From: DASVCS01 sp036381495 | Lineage (GTDB): Bacteria; Gemmatimonadota; Gemmatimonadetes; Longimicrobiales; RSA9 | Length of the DNA: 64,000 bases | Direction: 5' to 3' | NCBI GenBank assembly: GCA_036381495.1 | Contig: DASVCS010000118.1 | Coordinates: 45,313-109,312, forward strand | Shown here: positions 31,035-40,586 of the stretch, piece by piece | Layout: every line of letters begins with the position of its first letter | Numbering within the stretch: the first letter of the stretch is position 1 | Made by a program: the position numbers and the translations under genes | The notes under the pieces: generated by a model | Told to the model about the DNA's origin: nothing | Seen by the model: the letters and a program-made list of their open reading frames with translations, nothing else | Database searches by the model: none

Positions 31035-32663
31035 CTTGTATTCGCTGTGGTCGACCATCCCGAGCACCTTGCGAACGACGGCAGCGTCCCAGCCGGCGGC
31101 CACGAGCTCATCGAAGCTCCAGTCCCCTTCGACGTAGCGTTCGAGGATCGGGTCGAGCTGCTCGTACGGCGGCAAGGCGTCCACATCCCGCTGGCCGGGC
31201 CGCAGCTCGGCCGACGGCGGCTTCTCCAGCACCGTCTTCGGGATCACCGCTCCGCCCTCGCGCGCGTTGCGCCAGTGCGCCAGCTCGAAGACCAGCGTCT
31301 TGGGCACGTCCTTGAGCACGGCGAACCCGCCGGCCATGTCGCCGTAGAGCGTGCTGTAGCCGGTCGCCATCTCGCTCTTGTTGCCGGTGGTCAGGACGAG
31401 CCAGCCGAACTTGTTGGACAGCGCCATGAGGAGCATCCCGCGGATGCGGGCCTGGAGGTTCTCCTCGGCGACGCCGGGCTCGAGGCCCTCGAACGTCGGT
31501 GCGAGCGTCTCGAGCGCGGCCTGGAAGACGGGCTCGATGGGGAGCTCGATGAGGTCGATGCCGAGGGCGTCGGCCAGCGCGGCGGCATCGGTCCGGCTCC
31601 CCTCGGACGAGTAGCGGGACGGGAGCGAGACACCGGTCACGGCGTCGGCGCCGATCGCGTCCGCGGCGATGACGGCGGTGAGCGACGAGTCGATCCCGCC
31701 GGAGAGCCCCAGGACGACGTGCTGGAAGCCGTTCTTCTTCACGTAGTCGCGTGTGCCGAGGACCAGCGCGTGGTAGACCTCGGCGAGGTCGTCGTGCTCG
31801 ATGGCGACCGGCGGCGGGAGCGGCGGTCGTTCGCGGGGCGCGCCGGCGAGCGCGCGCCGCTCGACGCCGCGGGGGACCGGGCGTGCGGCGTGCCGCTGCA
31901 ACGGATCGTGGAGCCGCGCGCGGAAGACGCGTTCGAGCTCGATGTCGCAGACCAGCAGGGTCTCCTCGAACGGCGGGGCCTCGGCCAGGATCTCGCCGGA
32001 CGCATCGAAGACGATGCTGTTGCCGTCGAAGACCAGTTCGTCCTGGCCGCCGACCTGGTTGACGTAGGCGATCACGACGCCGTGGTCGGCGGCGCGTGTC
32101 GAGAGCATACGGTGCCGGCGGCTCCACTTGCCGCGGTGGTAGGGCGAGGCGTTGATGTTGACGACGACGTCGGCGCCCGCGCGCGCGAGGCGGGAGAGCG
32201 GCGCGCCCGGCACCCAGATGTCCTCGCAGATCGAGATCCCGACGCGCGCGCCGCCGATCTCGACGAGCAGCTCGCCACTGCCCGCGCGGAAGTACCGCAG
32301 TTCATCGAACACGCCGTAGTTCGGCAGCCGGTGCTTGTGATAGATGCCGGCGACCGCGCCGTCATGCAGGACCGCGGCCGCGTTGTAGAGGTCGATGTCT
32401 CGGTCGACGAAGCCGACCACGGCCGTGATCCCGCGCGTCCGTTCGGCCATTTCGAGAAGCGCTGCCCGGTTGTCCTCGACGAACGCCGGCTTCAGCAGCA
32501 GGTCCTCCGGCGGGTAGCCGGTGATGGCCAGCTCCGGGAATGCGATCAGGTCGGCGCCCTGGTCGCGCGCGGCCTCGAGACGCTCCATCATCCGGGCGAC
32601 GTTCCCCGGGAGATCGCCTACCGTTGTATTGATCTGTGCGAGCGCCAGGCGCAACCGGCCCAT
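30942..32663 (-). CDS. nadE: glutamine-dependent NAD+ synthetase
   Basis: The 573-residue enzyme makes NAD+ from deamido-NAD+, ATP and glutamine. The N-terminal nitrilase-type amidase domain has the Glu-Lys-Cys triad at Glu44 (FPELAITGYPPEDLL), Lys110 (YHKHRLPNYGVFDE) and Cys146 (SICEDIW). The C-terminal synthetase domain has the ATP-pyrophosphatase loop SGGIDSS (321-327), TTGNKSEMATGY and GFAVLKDVPKT. The gene is full length. Its last 93 bp are repeated at 24160-24252, which suggests the 3' end was the target of an integration that left this copy as the functional end. Confidence 0.96.
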   Translation of the reverse strand: MGRLRLALAQINTTVGDLPGNVARMMERLEAARDQGADLIAFPELAITGYPPEDLLLKPAFVEDNRAALLEMAERTRGITAVVGFVDRDIDLYNAAAVLHDGAVAGIYHKHRLPNYGVFDELRYFRAGSGELLVEIGGARVGISICEDIWVPGAPLSRLARAGADVVVNINASPYHRGKWSRRHRMLSTRAADHGVVIAYVNQVGGQDELVFDGNSIVFDASGEILAEAPPFEETLLVCDIELERVFRARLHDPLQRHAARPVPRGVERRALAGAPRERPPLPPPVAIEHDDLAEVYHALVLGTRDYVKKNGFQHVVLGLSGGIDSSLTAVIAADAIGADAVTGVSLPSRYSSEGSRTDAAALADALGIDLIELPIEPVFQAALETLAPTFEGLEPGVAEENLQARIRGMLLMALSNKFGWLVLTTGNKSEMATGYSTLYGDMAGGFAVLKDVPKTLVFELAHWRNAREGGAVIPKTVLEKPPSAELRPGQRDVDALPPYEQLDPILERYVEGDWSFDELVAAGWDAAVVRKVLGMVDHSEYKRRQAPPGVKITPRAFGKDRRLPITSRYRGV

Positions 32664-32727
32664 TTCTTGCTCCGCTGTTCAGCGGTTCCTCGGCCCCCCA
32701 GCCCGTCGCAGCCGGAGCAGGCCCCTG

Positions 32728-33324
32728 ATGTCCGAGAATGTAGTCCCCGCCGCCACTCCCCTGCAACAAACGGCGGCGGTGCGCGCCAGACCGAGCCCCC
32801 GCCGCGTGGTTGCGCCGGTGACTCCGCCAGTGCGGACACGCAGGCGCGGGCTGGAGCGCCGGCCGGCCGCCGCGCGGGATGTCATGACGCCCAACCCCGT
32901 GTGCTGCGGCCCCCTCGACACCGTCGTGCGCGCCGCCGCGATCATGGATGGCCTCCACTGCGGCTGCGTACCCGTCGTCGACCCGTGCACGCGCCGGATC
33001 CTCGGTATGCTCACCGACCGCGACCTCGCGCTGCGCGTCGTCGCCCAGGGCTTGGCACCCGCGCACGTCCGGGTCGAGACGGTCATGAGCCGCGGCATCA
33101 TCTGCGGGCGCCCGGATGACGATATCGAGGAGATCGGCGAGCGCATGCGGACGCACCGGGTGCGTCGCATCCCGATCGTCGATGCCGACGGCCGCGTGGT
33201 GGGCATCATCGCCCAGGCCGACCTGGCCGTACGCGCCATGCGCGAACGCTACGCCGCCGACGCCGAGGAGGTGGCCCGCACCCTCGAGACGATCTCGCTG
33301 CCGACCCTCCCCGAGCGGCTGTGA
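32728..33324 (+). CDS. CBS-domain pair protein
   Basis: After a basic, proline-rich N-terminus of about 50 residues, the 198-residue protein carries two CBS domains: DVMTPNPVCCGPLDTVVRAAAIM to GMLTDRDLALRVV, and VETVMSRGIICGRPDDDIEEI to GIIAQADLAVRAM. Such stand-alone Bateman modules bind adenosine nucleotides and regulate partners; the partner here is not evident. It is divergent from nadE with a 64-bp gap. Confidence 0.88.
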   Translation: MSENVVPAATPLQQTAAVRARPSPRRVVAPVTPPVRTRRRGLERRPAAARDVMTPNPVCCGPLDTVVRAAAIMDGLHCGCVPVVDPCTRRILGMLTDRDLALRVVAQGLAPAHVRVETVMSRGIICGRPDDDIEEIGERMRTHRVRRIPIVDADGRVVGIIAQADLAVRAMRERYAADAEEVARTLETISLPTLPERL

Positions 33325-33460
33325 AGGGTCCGCAGCGATGATCGGCCGCAGGCGCCGTCGGTCGTTCCCAGCCCCGCCCGATCCCCGCCCCGTGCGCGAG
33401 CGCGTGCGCGTGCTCGTGCGGGTGCGCGTCGCCATTGCCGCTCCGCCGCTTGACCCCGGT

Positions 33461-33516
33461 CCCGTAAACGTAAACGCTCCCGCTCCAGGCGGCGCAGCCG
33501 CCGCTCCCGTTCCCGG
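33461..33516 (+). repeat. dispersed repeat, family B, copy 1
   Basis: It begins CCCGTAAACGTAAACG and continues with CGCTCCAGG, a GGCGGCGCAGCCGCC palindrome and CGCTCCCGTTCCCGG. The whole matches the complement of 41658-41712 with only one or two differences. Confidence 0.75.
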
Positions 33517-33555
33517 CCGTCCCCATCCCGACCCGTGCGCGAGCGCGACCCGAAT

Positions 33556-33596
33556 CCCGTAAACGTAAACGTTCCCGCTCCCGCTCCCGTTCCCGG
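33556..33596 (+). repeat. dispersed repeat, family B, copy 2 (short form)
   Basis: It shares CCCGTAAACGTAAACG with copy 1 but has a CCGCTCCCGCTCCCGTTCCC run in place of the inner palindrome. Confidence 0.7.
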
Positions 33597-33679
33597 CCGT
33601 CCCCCACACCCGCCCGCCGGTACGCCCCTTGCACCTCTGAGCCCTGAGGGAAGTCCAGGAAACAGCCGAGGAGGTGCCC

Positions 33680-34369
33680 ATGGCGACACGGCCCAACGAG
33701 GATCGCGAGCGGCGCGAAGGCGCGCCCCGGGAGCCGGAGATGTCGTCCGAGGTGCGCGCCGCCGAGGGCGGAGTCGGGGAGAGGGGAGCAGAGGCGCAGG
33801 AGCCGATGGAACGCGTCAAGGAACAGGCCGGCGAGGTGAAGGAACGCGCCGAGGAGATGGGCGGACGCATGAAGGAGCGCGCCGGCGAGTTCATCGAGAC
33901 GCGGAAGAGCCGGATGGCGGGCCGGATCGACCGGGTGGGTGAGCGCCTCGAGCGGAAGGCGCGCTCGATGAGTCGCAAGGGCGGGCTCAACCGCCCGGCC
34001 TCCCGGATCCTGCACAAGGCGGGCGACACACTCGAAGACGGCGCCGAATACCTCCGGACGCACGACCTCCGCGCCATGGGGAGCGACATTTCGGGCGGGA
34101 TCCGGCGGCATCCGATGCTCAGCGTGGGGGCCGCCTTCGGCGCGGGACTGCTGGTCGGCCGCGCGATGGGCGGCGGCGAGGAAAGAGAGGAGGAGGAGAG
34201 GGAGAAGGAGAAGGAACCCCGGCACGTCGAGCGGCCGCACGAGCATGGCCCGCTCCGCAGCGCACTGACCTACCGCGCCAAGCAGCAGCTCGGCCACGCG
34301 CTGGTCGGTGCCGTGGGCGCGATGATGGCCCGGCGCGTCCGGGAACGCGTGGCCGGAGAGTACCGGTAG
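33680..34369 (+). CDS. YqjD/ElaB-like (DUF883-type) membrane-anchored protein
   Basis: The 229-residue protein has a long charged, helical N-terminal region (MERVKEQAGEVKERAEEMGG and similar, probable amphipathic coiled coil), then a single glycine-rich membrane segment (MLSVGAAFGAGLLVGRAMGG) and a Glu/Lys-rich tail. The layout recalls ElaB/YqjD/CsbD-like stress proteins, some of which tether ribosomes to the membrane; the assignment is by pattern. ATG 33680 follows GGAGGTG. Confidence 0.6.
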   Translation: MATRPNEDRERREGAPREPEMSSEVRAAEGGVGERGAEAQEPMERVKEQAGEVKERAEEMGGRMKERAGEFIETRKSRMAGRIDRVGERLERKARSMSRKGGLNRPASRILHKAGDTLEDGAEYLRTHDLRAMGSDISGGIRRHPMLSVGAAFGAGLLVGRAMGGGEEREEEEREKEKEPRHVERPHEHGPLRSALTYRAKQQLGHALVGAVGAMMARRVRERVAGEYR

Positions 34370-34597
34370 CGCGGGAGCGCGGGCGCCCCCCGGCGCCCGC
34401 ACCACCGTCCCGCCCACCTCCCCCCTCCCGCGCGGCGCGCGCCGGGAGCCACGCAGCGGGGGCGCCGCCTCCTTGACAGCGGCCGCCGCACGGCACCAAC
34501 TTTGGAACTCTCCTCGTGGGTCGGCCACGGCCCCATGCCTTGCGGTGGCGTCCGATCCGAATCACGTTGACGTCATCTCCATCGCTGGAAGGTGCGT

Positions 34598-35680
34598 ATG
34601 AAGCGGTACTCGCTCGCCCTGCTGCTGGTGTGTCTGTGCGCCGTCCCGGCGCGCGCCCAGGAGACGTTGCTCCAGAGTTGTGTCCAGGCGCTGCCGCAGG
34701 GCCCGGACATCACGCAGGACGTCCAGGATCAGTTCCACTTCCTGTGCGCGCAGGTCGTGAACTCGCTGATCGCGGTGCAGCCGGGCGTCGGGATCGCGTT
34801 TTCCGGGGGCAATCCGGTGCTCGGCACCGGCACCACGCTCGGCCGGCGCCTCGGCATCCTGCCGCGGGTCAGCGTGACCGCCCGCGCGAACGGCGCGTTC
34901 ATTGACATGCCCGGCCTCTTCGACGGGTTCTCGCCCGTCGTGACGAACGAGCAGCCGGCGCTGCCGCCGATGGAGACCGTCGGGGTTCCGGTCGGCTCGC
35001 TCCAGGGCGACATCTCGATCGGCCTCCTGAACGGCATCTCGCTGGGCCCGACCGTGGGCGGCTTCGGCGCCGTCGACCTGCTCGGGAGCGTCTCCTTCGT
35101 CCCCGTCATCGAAAAGGCCGGGATCTCCGAGACGATCACCAACTTCGGTCTCGGCGCCCGCGTCGGGATCCTCGAGCAGGGCCTGGTCGTACCGGGCATC
35201 TCGGTCTCCGGCATGTTCCGCAGGATGGGCGACGTCACCTTCGGCGACATCGAGGCCGGTGATGCCGGCGAGTTCACTACCGACCTCACGACGTGGAGCG
35301 TGCGCGCCGTCGCAAGCAAGGGCGTGCTGATGCTCGACTTCGCGATCGGCGCCGGCTACGACCGCTACTCGAGCGACACGGCGCTCGACTGGCGGCTCAC
35401 CTGCGCCACGCAGAACTGCCTCGACGAGAACGGCGATCCGATCACCGCCGCGGGGCAGATCGCCGGCGAACTCTCGAGCTCCGCGTGGAACGTCTTCGGC
35501 GACGTCTCGCTCAACCTCCTCGTCATCAACCTGGTCGGCGAGATCGGTTACCAGAAGGCCATCGAGGGGTTGACCCCCGACGACCTGCGTGACGCGGGCG
35601 TCATCGAGCAGGATCTCAGCGCCGACGCCCTGAACGGCGGCCACCTGTTCGGCAGCGTGGGGTTGCGCTTCACGCTCTGA
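34598..35680 (+). CDS. secreted protein, probable outer-membrane beta-barrel
   Basis: The 360-residue protein has a signal peptide (ALLLVCLCAVPARAQ) and alternating polar/hydrophobic strands typical of a barrel (RVSVTARANGAFI, DISIGLLNGISLG, FGLGARVGILEQG, SVRAVASKGVLMLDFAIGAGY), ending in FGSVGLRFTL with a C-terminal aromatic near-terminal strand. Two cysteines (CATQNC) lie in a predicted loop. No specific family is recognised. It stands alone between the YqjD-like gene and the ccm operon. Confidence 0.65.
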   Translation: MKRYSLALLLVCLCAVPARAQETLLQSCVQALPQGPDITQDVQDQFHFLCAQVVNSLIAVQPGVGIAFSGGNPVLGTGTTLGRRLGILPRVSVTARANGAFIDMPGLFDGFSPVVTNEQPALPPMETVGVPVGSLQGDISIGLLNGISLGPTVGGFGAVDLLGSVSFVPVIEKAGISETITNFGLGARVGILEQGLVVPGISVSGMFRRMGDVTFGDIEAGDAGEFTTDLTTWSVRAVASKGVLMLDFAIGAGYDRYSSDTALDWRLTCATQNCLDENGDPITAAGQIAGELSSSAWNVFGDVSLNLLVINLVGEIGYQKAIEGLTPDDLRDAGVIEQDLSADALNGGHLFGSVGLRFTL

Positions 35681-35735
35681 GCCGCTCTCCGGTCCGCGCG
35701 CCGGCCACGCCGGCGCTCCACCACGCGCCGCCACG

Positions 35736-35764
35736 TTGAACGGCCGTCCGAAATGCGGTATCTT
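35736..35764 (+). promoter_or_regulatory. promoter for the ccm operon
   Basis: TTGAAC at 35736-35741, a 17-bp spacer and TATCTT at 35759-35764 lie 48 bp before the ccmA start. It closely resembles the promoter at 12440-12468. Confidence 0.6.
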
Positions 35765-35811
35765 TCGGTGCTTCGCGTGTTCAGGCAGCGGATGGCAGAG
35801 AAGGGGAGCGC

Positions 35812-36576
35812 GTGCCGGAGCTTCCGGGGAGAGATGCGGATCGGCCCCCCGCCGTCGAGGTCGAGGGGATCGCCCGCCGGTTCGGCCACCGGTGGGCGTT
35901 GCGCGGCATCTCGCTCCGTGTCGAGCCGGGTGAGGTCGTCGCGCTGGTCGGACACAACGGCAGCGGCAAGACCACGCTGCTGCGCGTGATCGCGACCGCG
36001 CTCCGGCCGACGCGCGGCGATGGACGCGTCTTCGGCTACGACCTCCGCCGCGACGCCGCGCGGGTGCGCGAGCACGTCGGTCTGCTCGGCCACGCGCCCG
36101 GCGTGTACGGCGACCTCACGGCCGCCGAGAACCTGCGATTCGCCGCGCGGATGGCTGGTCTCGCGGCGGACGACCGCGCCATTGCGCACGCGCTCGAACG
36201 CGTCGGCCTGGCCCGCGAAGCGGACGTGCGCGCCCGCGGCTTCTCCGCCGGTATGCGCCGCCGCCTCGCACTCGCCCGCATCGTCCTGCGCCGTCCGCGT
36301 CTGCTCCTCCTCGACGAGCCCTACGCCAGCCTCGATGACGATGGCGTGGCCCGCGTCGACGCGATCCTCGCCGAGCTGAAGAGCGCCGGCCACGCCGCAC
36401 TCGTCGCGACGCACGGCGACCCGCACGCGCGCGGGGTCGTCGACCGCGTCCTCTCACTCGCCGGCGGCCGGATCGCCGCCGCGCCAGCGGCCGAGCCGGC
36501 GGACGCGCACGCACGCCGCACCCGCGCGCCGGCAGAGGCCGTCCCCGTGCGCGCCGCCGGGGGAGTCCACGGGTGA
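35812..36576 (+). CDS. ccmA: cytochrome c biogenesis ATP-binding protein CcmA
   Basis: The 254-residue ATPase of the CcmABCD heme-handling complex has Walker A VGHNGSGKTTLLR, a signature region GFSAGMRRRLALAR, Walker B LLLLDEPYASLDDDG and an H-loop ATHGDPHARG. CcmA powers release of holo-CcmE. The GTG start opens the operon and a promoter lies just upstream; the stop overlaps ccmB by 4 nt. The last 35 residues are Ala/Arg-rich and not conserved. Confidence 0.94.
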   Translation: MPELPGRDADRPPAVEVEGIARRFGHRWALRGISLRVEPGEVVALVGHNGSGKTTLLRVIATALRPTRGDGRVFGYDLRRDAARVREHVGLLGHAPGVYGDLTAAENLRFAARMAGLAADDRAIAHALERVGLAREADVRARGFSAGMRRRLALARIVLRRPRLLLLDEPYASLDDDGVARVDAILAELKSAGHAALVATHGDPHARGVVDRVLSLAGGRIAAAPAAEPADAHARRTRAPAEAVPVRAAGGVHG

Positions 36577-37259
36577 GCTGGCGTCGCGAGGCGGCACGCG
36601 CCGCCGCGGTGGCATGGAAGGACCTCACCGCCGAACGGCGGACACGCGCCAACTTCAACGCCGTCGCCTTCCTCGCCATCCTCATCCTGCTCCTCTTCGG
36701 CTTCGCGCTCGGACCGGACACCGAGGCGCTCCGCGCCGCGGCCGCGGGCATCCTCTGGCTCACCATCCTCTTCAGCGGCATCCTCGCCTTCAACCGGTCG
36801 TACCAGCTCGAGCTCGAGGACGGCGCCCTCGAGACGCTCCTGCTCTATCCTGGTGACCGCCGGGCGCTCTTCCTCGGCAAGGTCGCGGCCAACCTCGTCT
36901 TCGTCCTCCTGATGGAGGCGCTGGTCCTGCCGCTCGCCGCGGTCCTCTACGACCTGCCGCTGCTCCGCCCGTTCCCCGGCCTCGCCGGCGTCCTCGTCCT
37001 CGGGACCATCGGCTTCGTCGCGCTCGGCACCTTCTACGCCGCCATGGCCAGCCGCGTGCGCGCCCGGGAGGTGCTGCTCCCGCTGCTCCTCTTCCCGATG
37101 CTCGTGCCGGTGCTCATCGCGGCCGTCGAGGCCACCGGCGCCATGCTCTCGGGAGATCCACTGCGCGAGGGCGGGTCGTGGTTGCGCCTGCTCGCGGCGT
37201 TCGACCTGATCTTCGTTCCCGCTTCGTGGATCGCATTCGAATACATTGTCGAGGAATGA
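36573..37259 (+). CDS. ccmB: heme exporter membrane protein CcmB
   Basis: The 228-residue protein has six membrane helices and the CcmB-typical block RSYQLELEDGALETLLLYPGDR (residues 68-89) plus KVAANLVFVLLMEALVLPL. It is the permease-like partner of CcmA. GTG 36573 overlaps the ccmA stop. Confidence 0.93.
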   Translation: MSWRREAARAAAVAWKDLTAERRTRANFNAVAFLAILILLLFGFALGPDTEALRAAAAGILWLTILFSGILAFNRSYQLELEDGALETLLLYPGDRRALFLGKVAANLVFVLLMEALVLPLAAVLYDLPLLRPFPGLAGVLVLGTIGFVALGTFYAAMASRVRAREVLLPLLLFPMLVPVLIAAVEATGAMLSGDPLREGGSWLRLLAAFDLIFVPASWIAFEYIVEE

Positions 37260-37260
37260 C

Positions 37261-37989
37261 ATGACTCCGGTGTCATCAAGTGAATTCTCAGGCCCGACAC
37301 GGTTCGCGCGAGCGTGGACCGTGCTCGGTTGGCTCGCATTCGCCGCGCTCATCGGCGCGCACATCGTCGGCTTCGCCATCTCCCGGCCCGACCGCGACAT
37401 GGGCCACCTGCAGAAGATCATGTACCTGCACTTTCCCGTGGCGCTGACCGCGTTCGGCTCGTTCGCGGTCGTGTTCGTCGCGAGCGGGCTGTACCTGCTC
37501 CGCCGCGCCGAGCACTACGACCTGTTGGCCGCCTCGGCGGCGGAGGTCGGCGTGGTGCTGACGGCGCTCACCCTGTCGCTCGGATCGATCTGGGCGCGCC
37601 CGACCTGGGGCGTCTGGTGGACGTGGGACCCCCGCGTGACCACGACGGCCATCATGCTCCTCGTCTACGTCGGGTACCTGGCACTGCGCGCCTTCACCGA
37701 GGATCCCGAGCAGCGCGCGCGGTGGAGCGCCGCGGTCGGCATGCTCGGCTTCCTCAACGTGCCGGTCGTGTACATGTCCGTCCGCTGGTGGCGCAGCATC
37801 CACCAGGTCCAGTCGAGTCCCTCGACGGTGGCGCCCGCGTACGCATTGAGCCTGCGGCTCCACTTCATTGCCTTCCTGCTGATTTTCGTGTACTTCATCG
37901 GGCGACGGTACCATGCGGCGCGGCTCGAACGCGCGGCGACAGCCGCCGTGGAAGAGGCGGCGCTGACGGAAGGAGAGGTCCATGTCTGA
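37261..37989 (+). CDS. ccmC: heme transport protein CcmC
   Basis: The 242-residue membrane protein presents heme to CcmE. It carries the WWD-type tryptophan motif WGVWWTWDPR and the flanking heme-axial histidine regions (KIMYLHFP and later helices with RLHFIAF). Six membrane helices are visible. ATG 37261 is 1 bp after the ccmB stop; the stop overlaps ccmD. Confidence 0.94.
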   Translation: MTPVSSSEFSGPTRFARAWTVLGWLAFAALIGAHIVGFAISRPDRDMGHLQKIMYLHFPVALTAFGSFAVVFVASGLYLLRRAEHYDLLAASAAEVGVVLTALTLSLGSIWARPTWGVWWTWDPRVTTTAIMLLVYVGYLALRAFTEDPEQRARWSAAVGMLGFLNVPVVYMSVRWWRSIHQVQSSPSTVAPAYALSLRLHFIAFLLIFVYFIGRRYHAARLERAATAAVEEAALTEGEVHV

Positions 37990-38125
37990 GTGGGGCTTCG
38001 TCATGGCCGCGTACGCGGTGGCCTGGACGGTCCTCGGCGGATACGCGCTCTACGTGCGCGCCCGGATCCGCCGGGCGCGGGCGATGCTCGAGGGGATGGG
38101 GGAGGGAAGGGAGGTCGTGAGATGA
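37982..38125 (+). CDS. ccmD: small membrane protein CcmD
   Basis: This 47-residue ORF overlaps the end of ccmC by 8 nt and the start of ccmE by 4 nt. It has one membrane helix near the N-terminus (GFVMAAYAVAWTVLGGYALYV, split at residues 5-25) followed by a basic RARIRRARAM segment, the standard CcmD layout. CcmD retains holo-CcmE in the CcmABC complex until release. Position in the operon makes the assignment firm despite its size. Confidence 0.88.
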   Translation: MSEWGFVMAAYAVAWTVLGGYALYVRARIRRARAMLEGMGEGREVVR

Positions 38126-38583
38126 CGAGCCAGGCCCGCCGGCCGCGCCGGGTCGGCTTGATCATCGGGATCCTGGTCATCGTGGGCTCGTTCGGCTACC
38201 TGATCTACGGCGGGATCGGCAAGAACCTGGTGTATTTCGTGACGCCGACCGAGTTGCTGGCGCGTGATGCGGCTGCGCGGGGCGAGGCAGTGCGGTTGGG
38301 TGGCCAGGTGGTACCGGGCTCGGTACACTGGGATGCGGAGGCGCTGGACCTGCGGTTCCGGATCACGGATGGTCGGAACGTGATCCGGGTGCATTCGACG
38401 GGGGCGCCGCCACAGATGTTCCGGGACGGGATCGGCGTCGTGATCGAGGGGCGCCTCGGGCCGGAGGGGGTCTTCGAGTCGACGAACCTGATGGTGAAGC
38501 ACTCGAACGAGTACCGTCCGCCGCACGAGGGGGAGATGCCGAAGGAGATGTACCGGACGTTGATCCAGGAGGCCGGAACGTGA
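38122..38583 (+). CDS. ccmE: heme chaperone CcmE
   Basis: The 153-residue periplasmic heme chaperone has an N-terminal membrane anchor (VGLIIGILVIVGSFGYLIYG) and an OB-fold domain. The heme-binding HxxxY motif is present as KHSNEY with His and Tyr in the expected place. ATG 38122 lies inside the ccmD stop codon region. Confidence 0.95.
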   Translation: MTSQARRPRRVGLIIGILVIVGSFGYLIYGGIGKNLVYFVTPTELLARDAAARGEAVRLGGQVVPGSVHWDAEALDLRFRITDGRNVIRVHSTGAPPQMFRDGIGVVIEGRLGPEGVFESTNLMVKHSNEYRPPHEGEMPKEMYRTLIQEAGT

Positions 38584-40586
38584 CGCACGTGCTGGGCTAC
38601 AGCGCGAGCGTGCTGGCGTTCCTGCTCAGCGTGTACGGCGCGGTCGCGGCGGTCGCGGGCGTGCGCCTGCGCCGGCCGGAGTGGGTGCGCAGCGCCGAGA
38701 TGGCCGCGTACGCCAACCTCGCCTTGATGACGCTGGCCGCGCTGGCCATGGTGTACGCGCTGGTGACGCACGACTTCAGCGTGTCGTACGTGGCGCAGGT
38801 GGGGAGCCGGTCGACGCCGCTGTTCTACACGGTGATCTCGCTGTGGGGCGCGCTCGAGGGCTCGATCCTCCTGTGGGGCTGGGTCCTGGCCGGCTACACC
38901 GCCGCGGCGCTGTACTTCACCCGCGAGCGGTCGGGCGCCATGGGCGCCTACGCGCTGGCGACGATGCTCGGCGTCGGCGCGTTCTTCTACCTGCTGCTGG
39001 CCGGCCCCGCCAATCCGTTCGGCCGCGTCTGGCCGGTCCCGCTGGATGGGCCCGGGCCGAACCCGCTCCTCCAGAACCACCCGTTGATGGGCGTGCATCC
39101 GCCGCTGCTCTACCTGGGCTACGTTGGGATGACGGTGCCGTTCGCCTTCGCGGTCGGCGCGCTCCTCTCCGGCCGTCTCGACGCCGGCTGGCTTCGGATG
39201 ACACGCCGCTGGACCGTGCCGGCCTGGACCTTCCTCTCGCTCGCGATCATCGCGGGGATGTGGTGGTCGTACGACGTGCTCGGCTGGGGCGGTTACTGGG
39301 CGTGGGACCCGGTCGAGAACGCGTCGTTCATGCCCTGGCTGACCGCGACGGCGTTCCTCCACTCGGCCATGGTGCAGGAGCGACGCGGGATGCTGAAGGT
39401 CTGGAACCTGGTCCTGATCGTGGCGACCTTCCTGCTGACCATCCTGGGCACGTTCCTGACGCGCAGCGGAATCCTCTCGTCGGTACACGCCTTCACGCAG
39501 GGGACGATCGGGTACTACTTCGTCGCGTTCATTGCGCTGGTGCTCTTCTTCTCGCTGGCGCTCGTGGCGGGGAGTGCCGGCTCGCTGCGCCAGACGGGGC
39601 GTCTGGATGCGGCGGTCTCGCGTGAGACGGTCTTCCTGGTGAACAACCTGCTGCTCAGCGCCTTCGCCCTGACGGTGCTGCTGGGAACGATGTATCCGCT
39701 GGTCGCGGAAGCGCTGCGGGGCGTGAAGGTCAGCGTGGGCGCGCCGTTCTTCAACCAGATGACGGTGCCGCTCTGCGTGGCGTTGCTCTTCCTGATGGGC
39801 GTGGGTCCCGCGCTGCCGTGGCGGCGCGCCGACCGGGACGTGCTCCGACGGCAGTTCGTGCCGCCGTTCGTCGCCATGTTGTGCGTCGGTGCGGCGGCCG
39901 TCGCGCTGGGCGTGCGCGGTCCGTACACGGTGCTGGCGTTCGCGTTCGCGGCGTTCACGCTGGTGGCGAACGGCCGCGAGTACGTGAGTGGCGTGCGTGC
40001 GCGGATGCGGTCGCAGGGAGAGGGTCCGGCCACGGCGTTGATCCGGCTGGTCGCCTCGAACCGGCGGCGCTACGGCGGTTACCTCGCGCACATCGGGGTG
40101 ATCGCGCTCACGGTCGGGATCGCGGCGTCGTCGAGCTACCGGAGGGAGTACGAGGCGACGCTCGGGCCGGGCGAGACGATGCGGGCCGGGAAGTTCGAGC
40201 TCCGCTTCGACCGTCTCTGGGCGCGCAACGAGCCGCGGCGCTTCGCGGTCGGGGCGGACGTGACCGTCCTCGATGGAGGGGCGGAGGTCGGGCGCCTCGA
40301 GCCGCGCCTCAACTTCTACGGCAGTGACCAGCCGATCGCGACGCCGGCCGTCCGCAGCCGGCCCGACCGGGACCTCTACGTCAACCTCATGGCCTTCGAG
40401 CGGGACGGCTCTTCGGCGACGCTGCGGGTCCTGATCGAGCCGCTGGTCTTCTGGATCTGGATCGGCGGCGGGATCATCGGCGCGGGCGGATTGCTGGCGG
40501 CCTGGCCGCGTCGCCGGCGCACGTCGCGGGCCGCGGAAGACGCGCCGGCGAGCGCGCCGGTCGCGGCGGGGCAGGGGGTCTCGTGA
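38580..40586 (+). CDS. ccmF: cytochrome c heme lyase CcmF
   Basis: The 668-residue integral membrane protein attaches heme to apocytochrome CxxCH motifs. The WWD domain is evident as GYWAWDPVENASFMPWL (near residue 240), with further conserved segments HPPLLYLGYVG and FLTRSGILSSVHAF. About 14 membrane helices precede a large periplasmic part near the end and a final helix. It overlaps ccmE and ccmG by 4 nt each. Confidence 0.96.
   Translation: MTHVLGYSASVLAFLLSVYGAVAAVAGVRLRRPEWVRSAEMAAYANLALMTLAALAMVYALVTHDFSVSYVAQVGSRSTPLFYTVISLWGALEGSILLWGWVLAGYTAAALYFTRERSGAMGAYALATMLGVGAFFYLLLAGPANPFGRVWPVPLDGPGPNPLLQNHPLMGVHPPLLYLGYVGMTVPFAFAVGALLSGRLDAGWLRMTRRWTVPAWTFLSLAIIAGMWWSYDVLGWGGYWAWDPVENASFMPWLTATAFLHSAMVQERRGMLKVWNLVLIVATFLLTILGTFLTRSGILSSVHAFTQGTIGYYFVAFIALVLFFSLALVAGSAGSLRQTGRLDAAVSRETVFLVNNLLLSAFALTVLLGTMYPLVAEALRGVKVSVGAPFFNQMTVPLCVALLFLMGVGPALPWRRADRDVLRRQFVPPFVAMLCVGAAAVALGVRGPYTVLAFAFAAFTLVANGREYVSGVRARMRSQGEGPATALIRLVASNRRRYGGYLAHIGVIALTVGIAASSSYRREYEATLGPGETMRAGKFELRFDRLWARNEPRRFAVGADVTVLDGGAEVGRLEPRLNFYGSDQPIATPAVRSRPDRDLYVNLMAFERDGSSATLRVLIEPLVFWIWIGGGIIGAGGLLAAWPRRRRTSRAAEDAPASAPVAAGQGVS

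Larger units (their letters stand above)
33325..33679. other. 355-bp intergenic region with repeats
   Basis: No gene is supported. The region holds two direct copies of repeat family B (33461-33516 and 33556-33596). Confidence 0.6.
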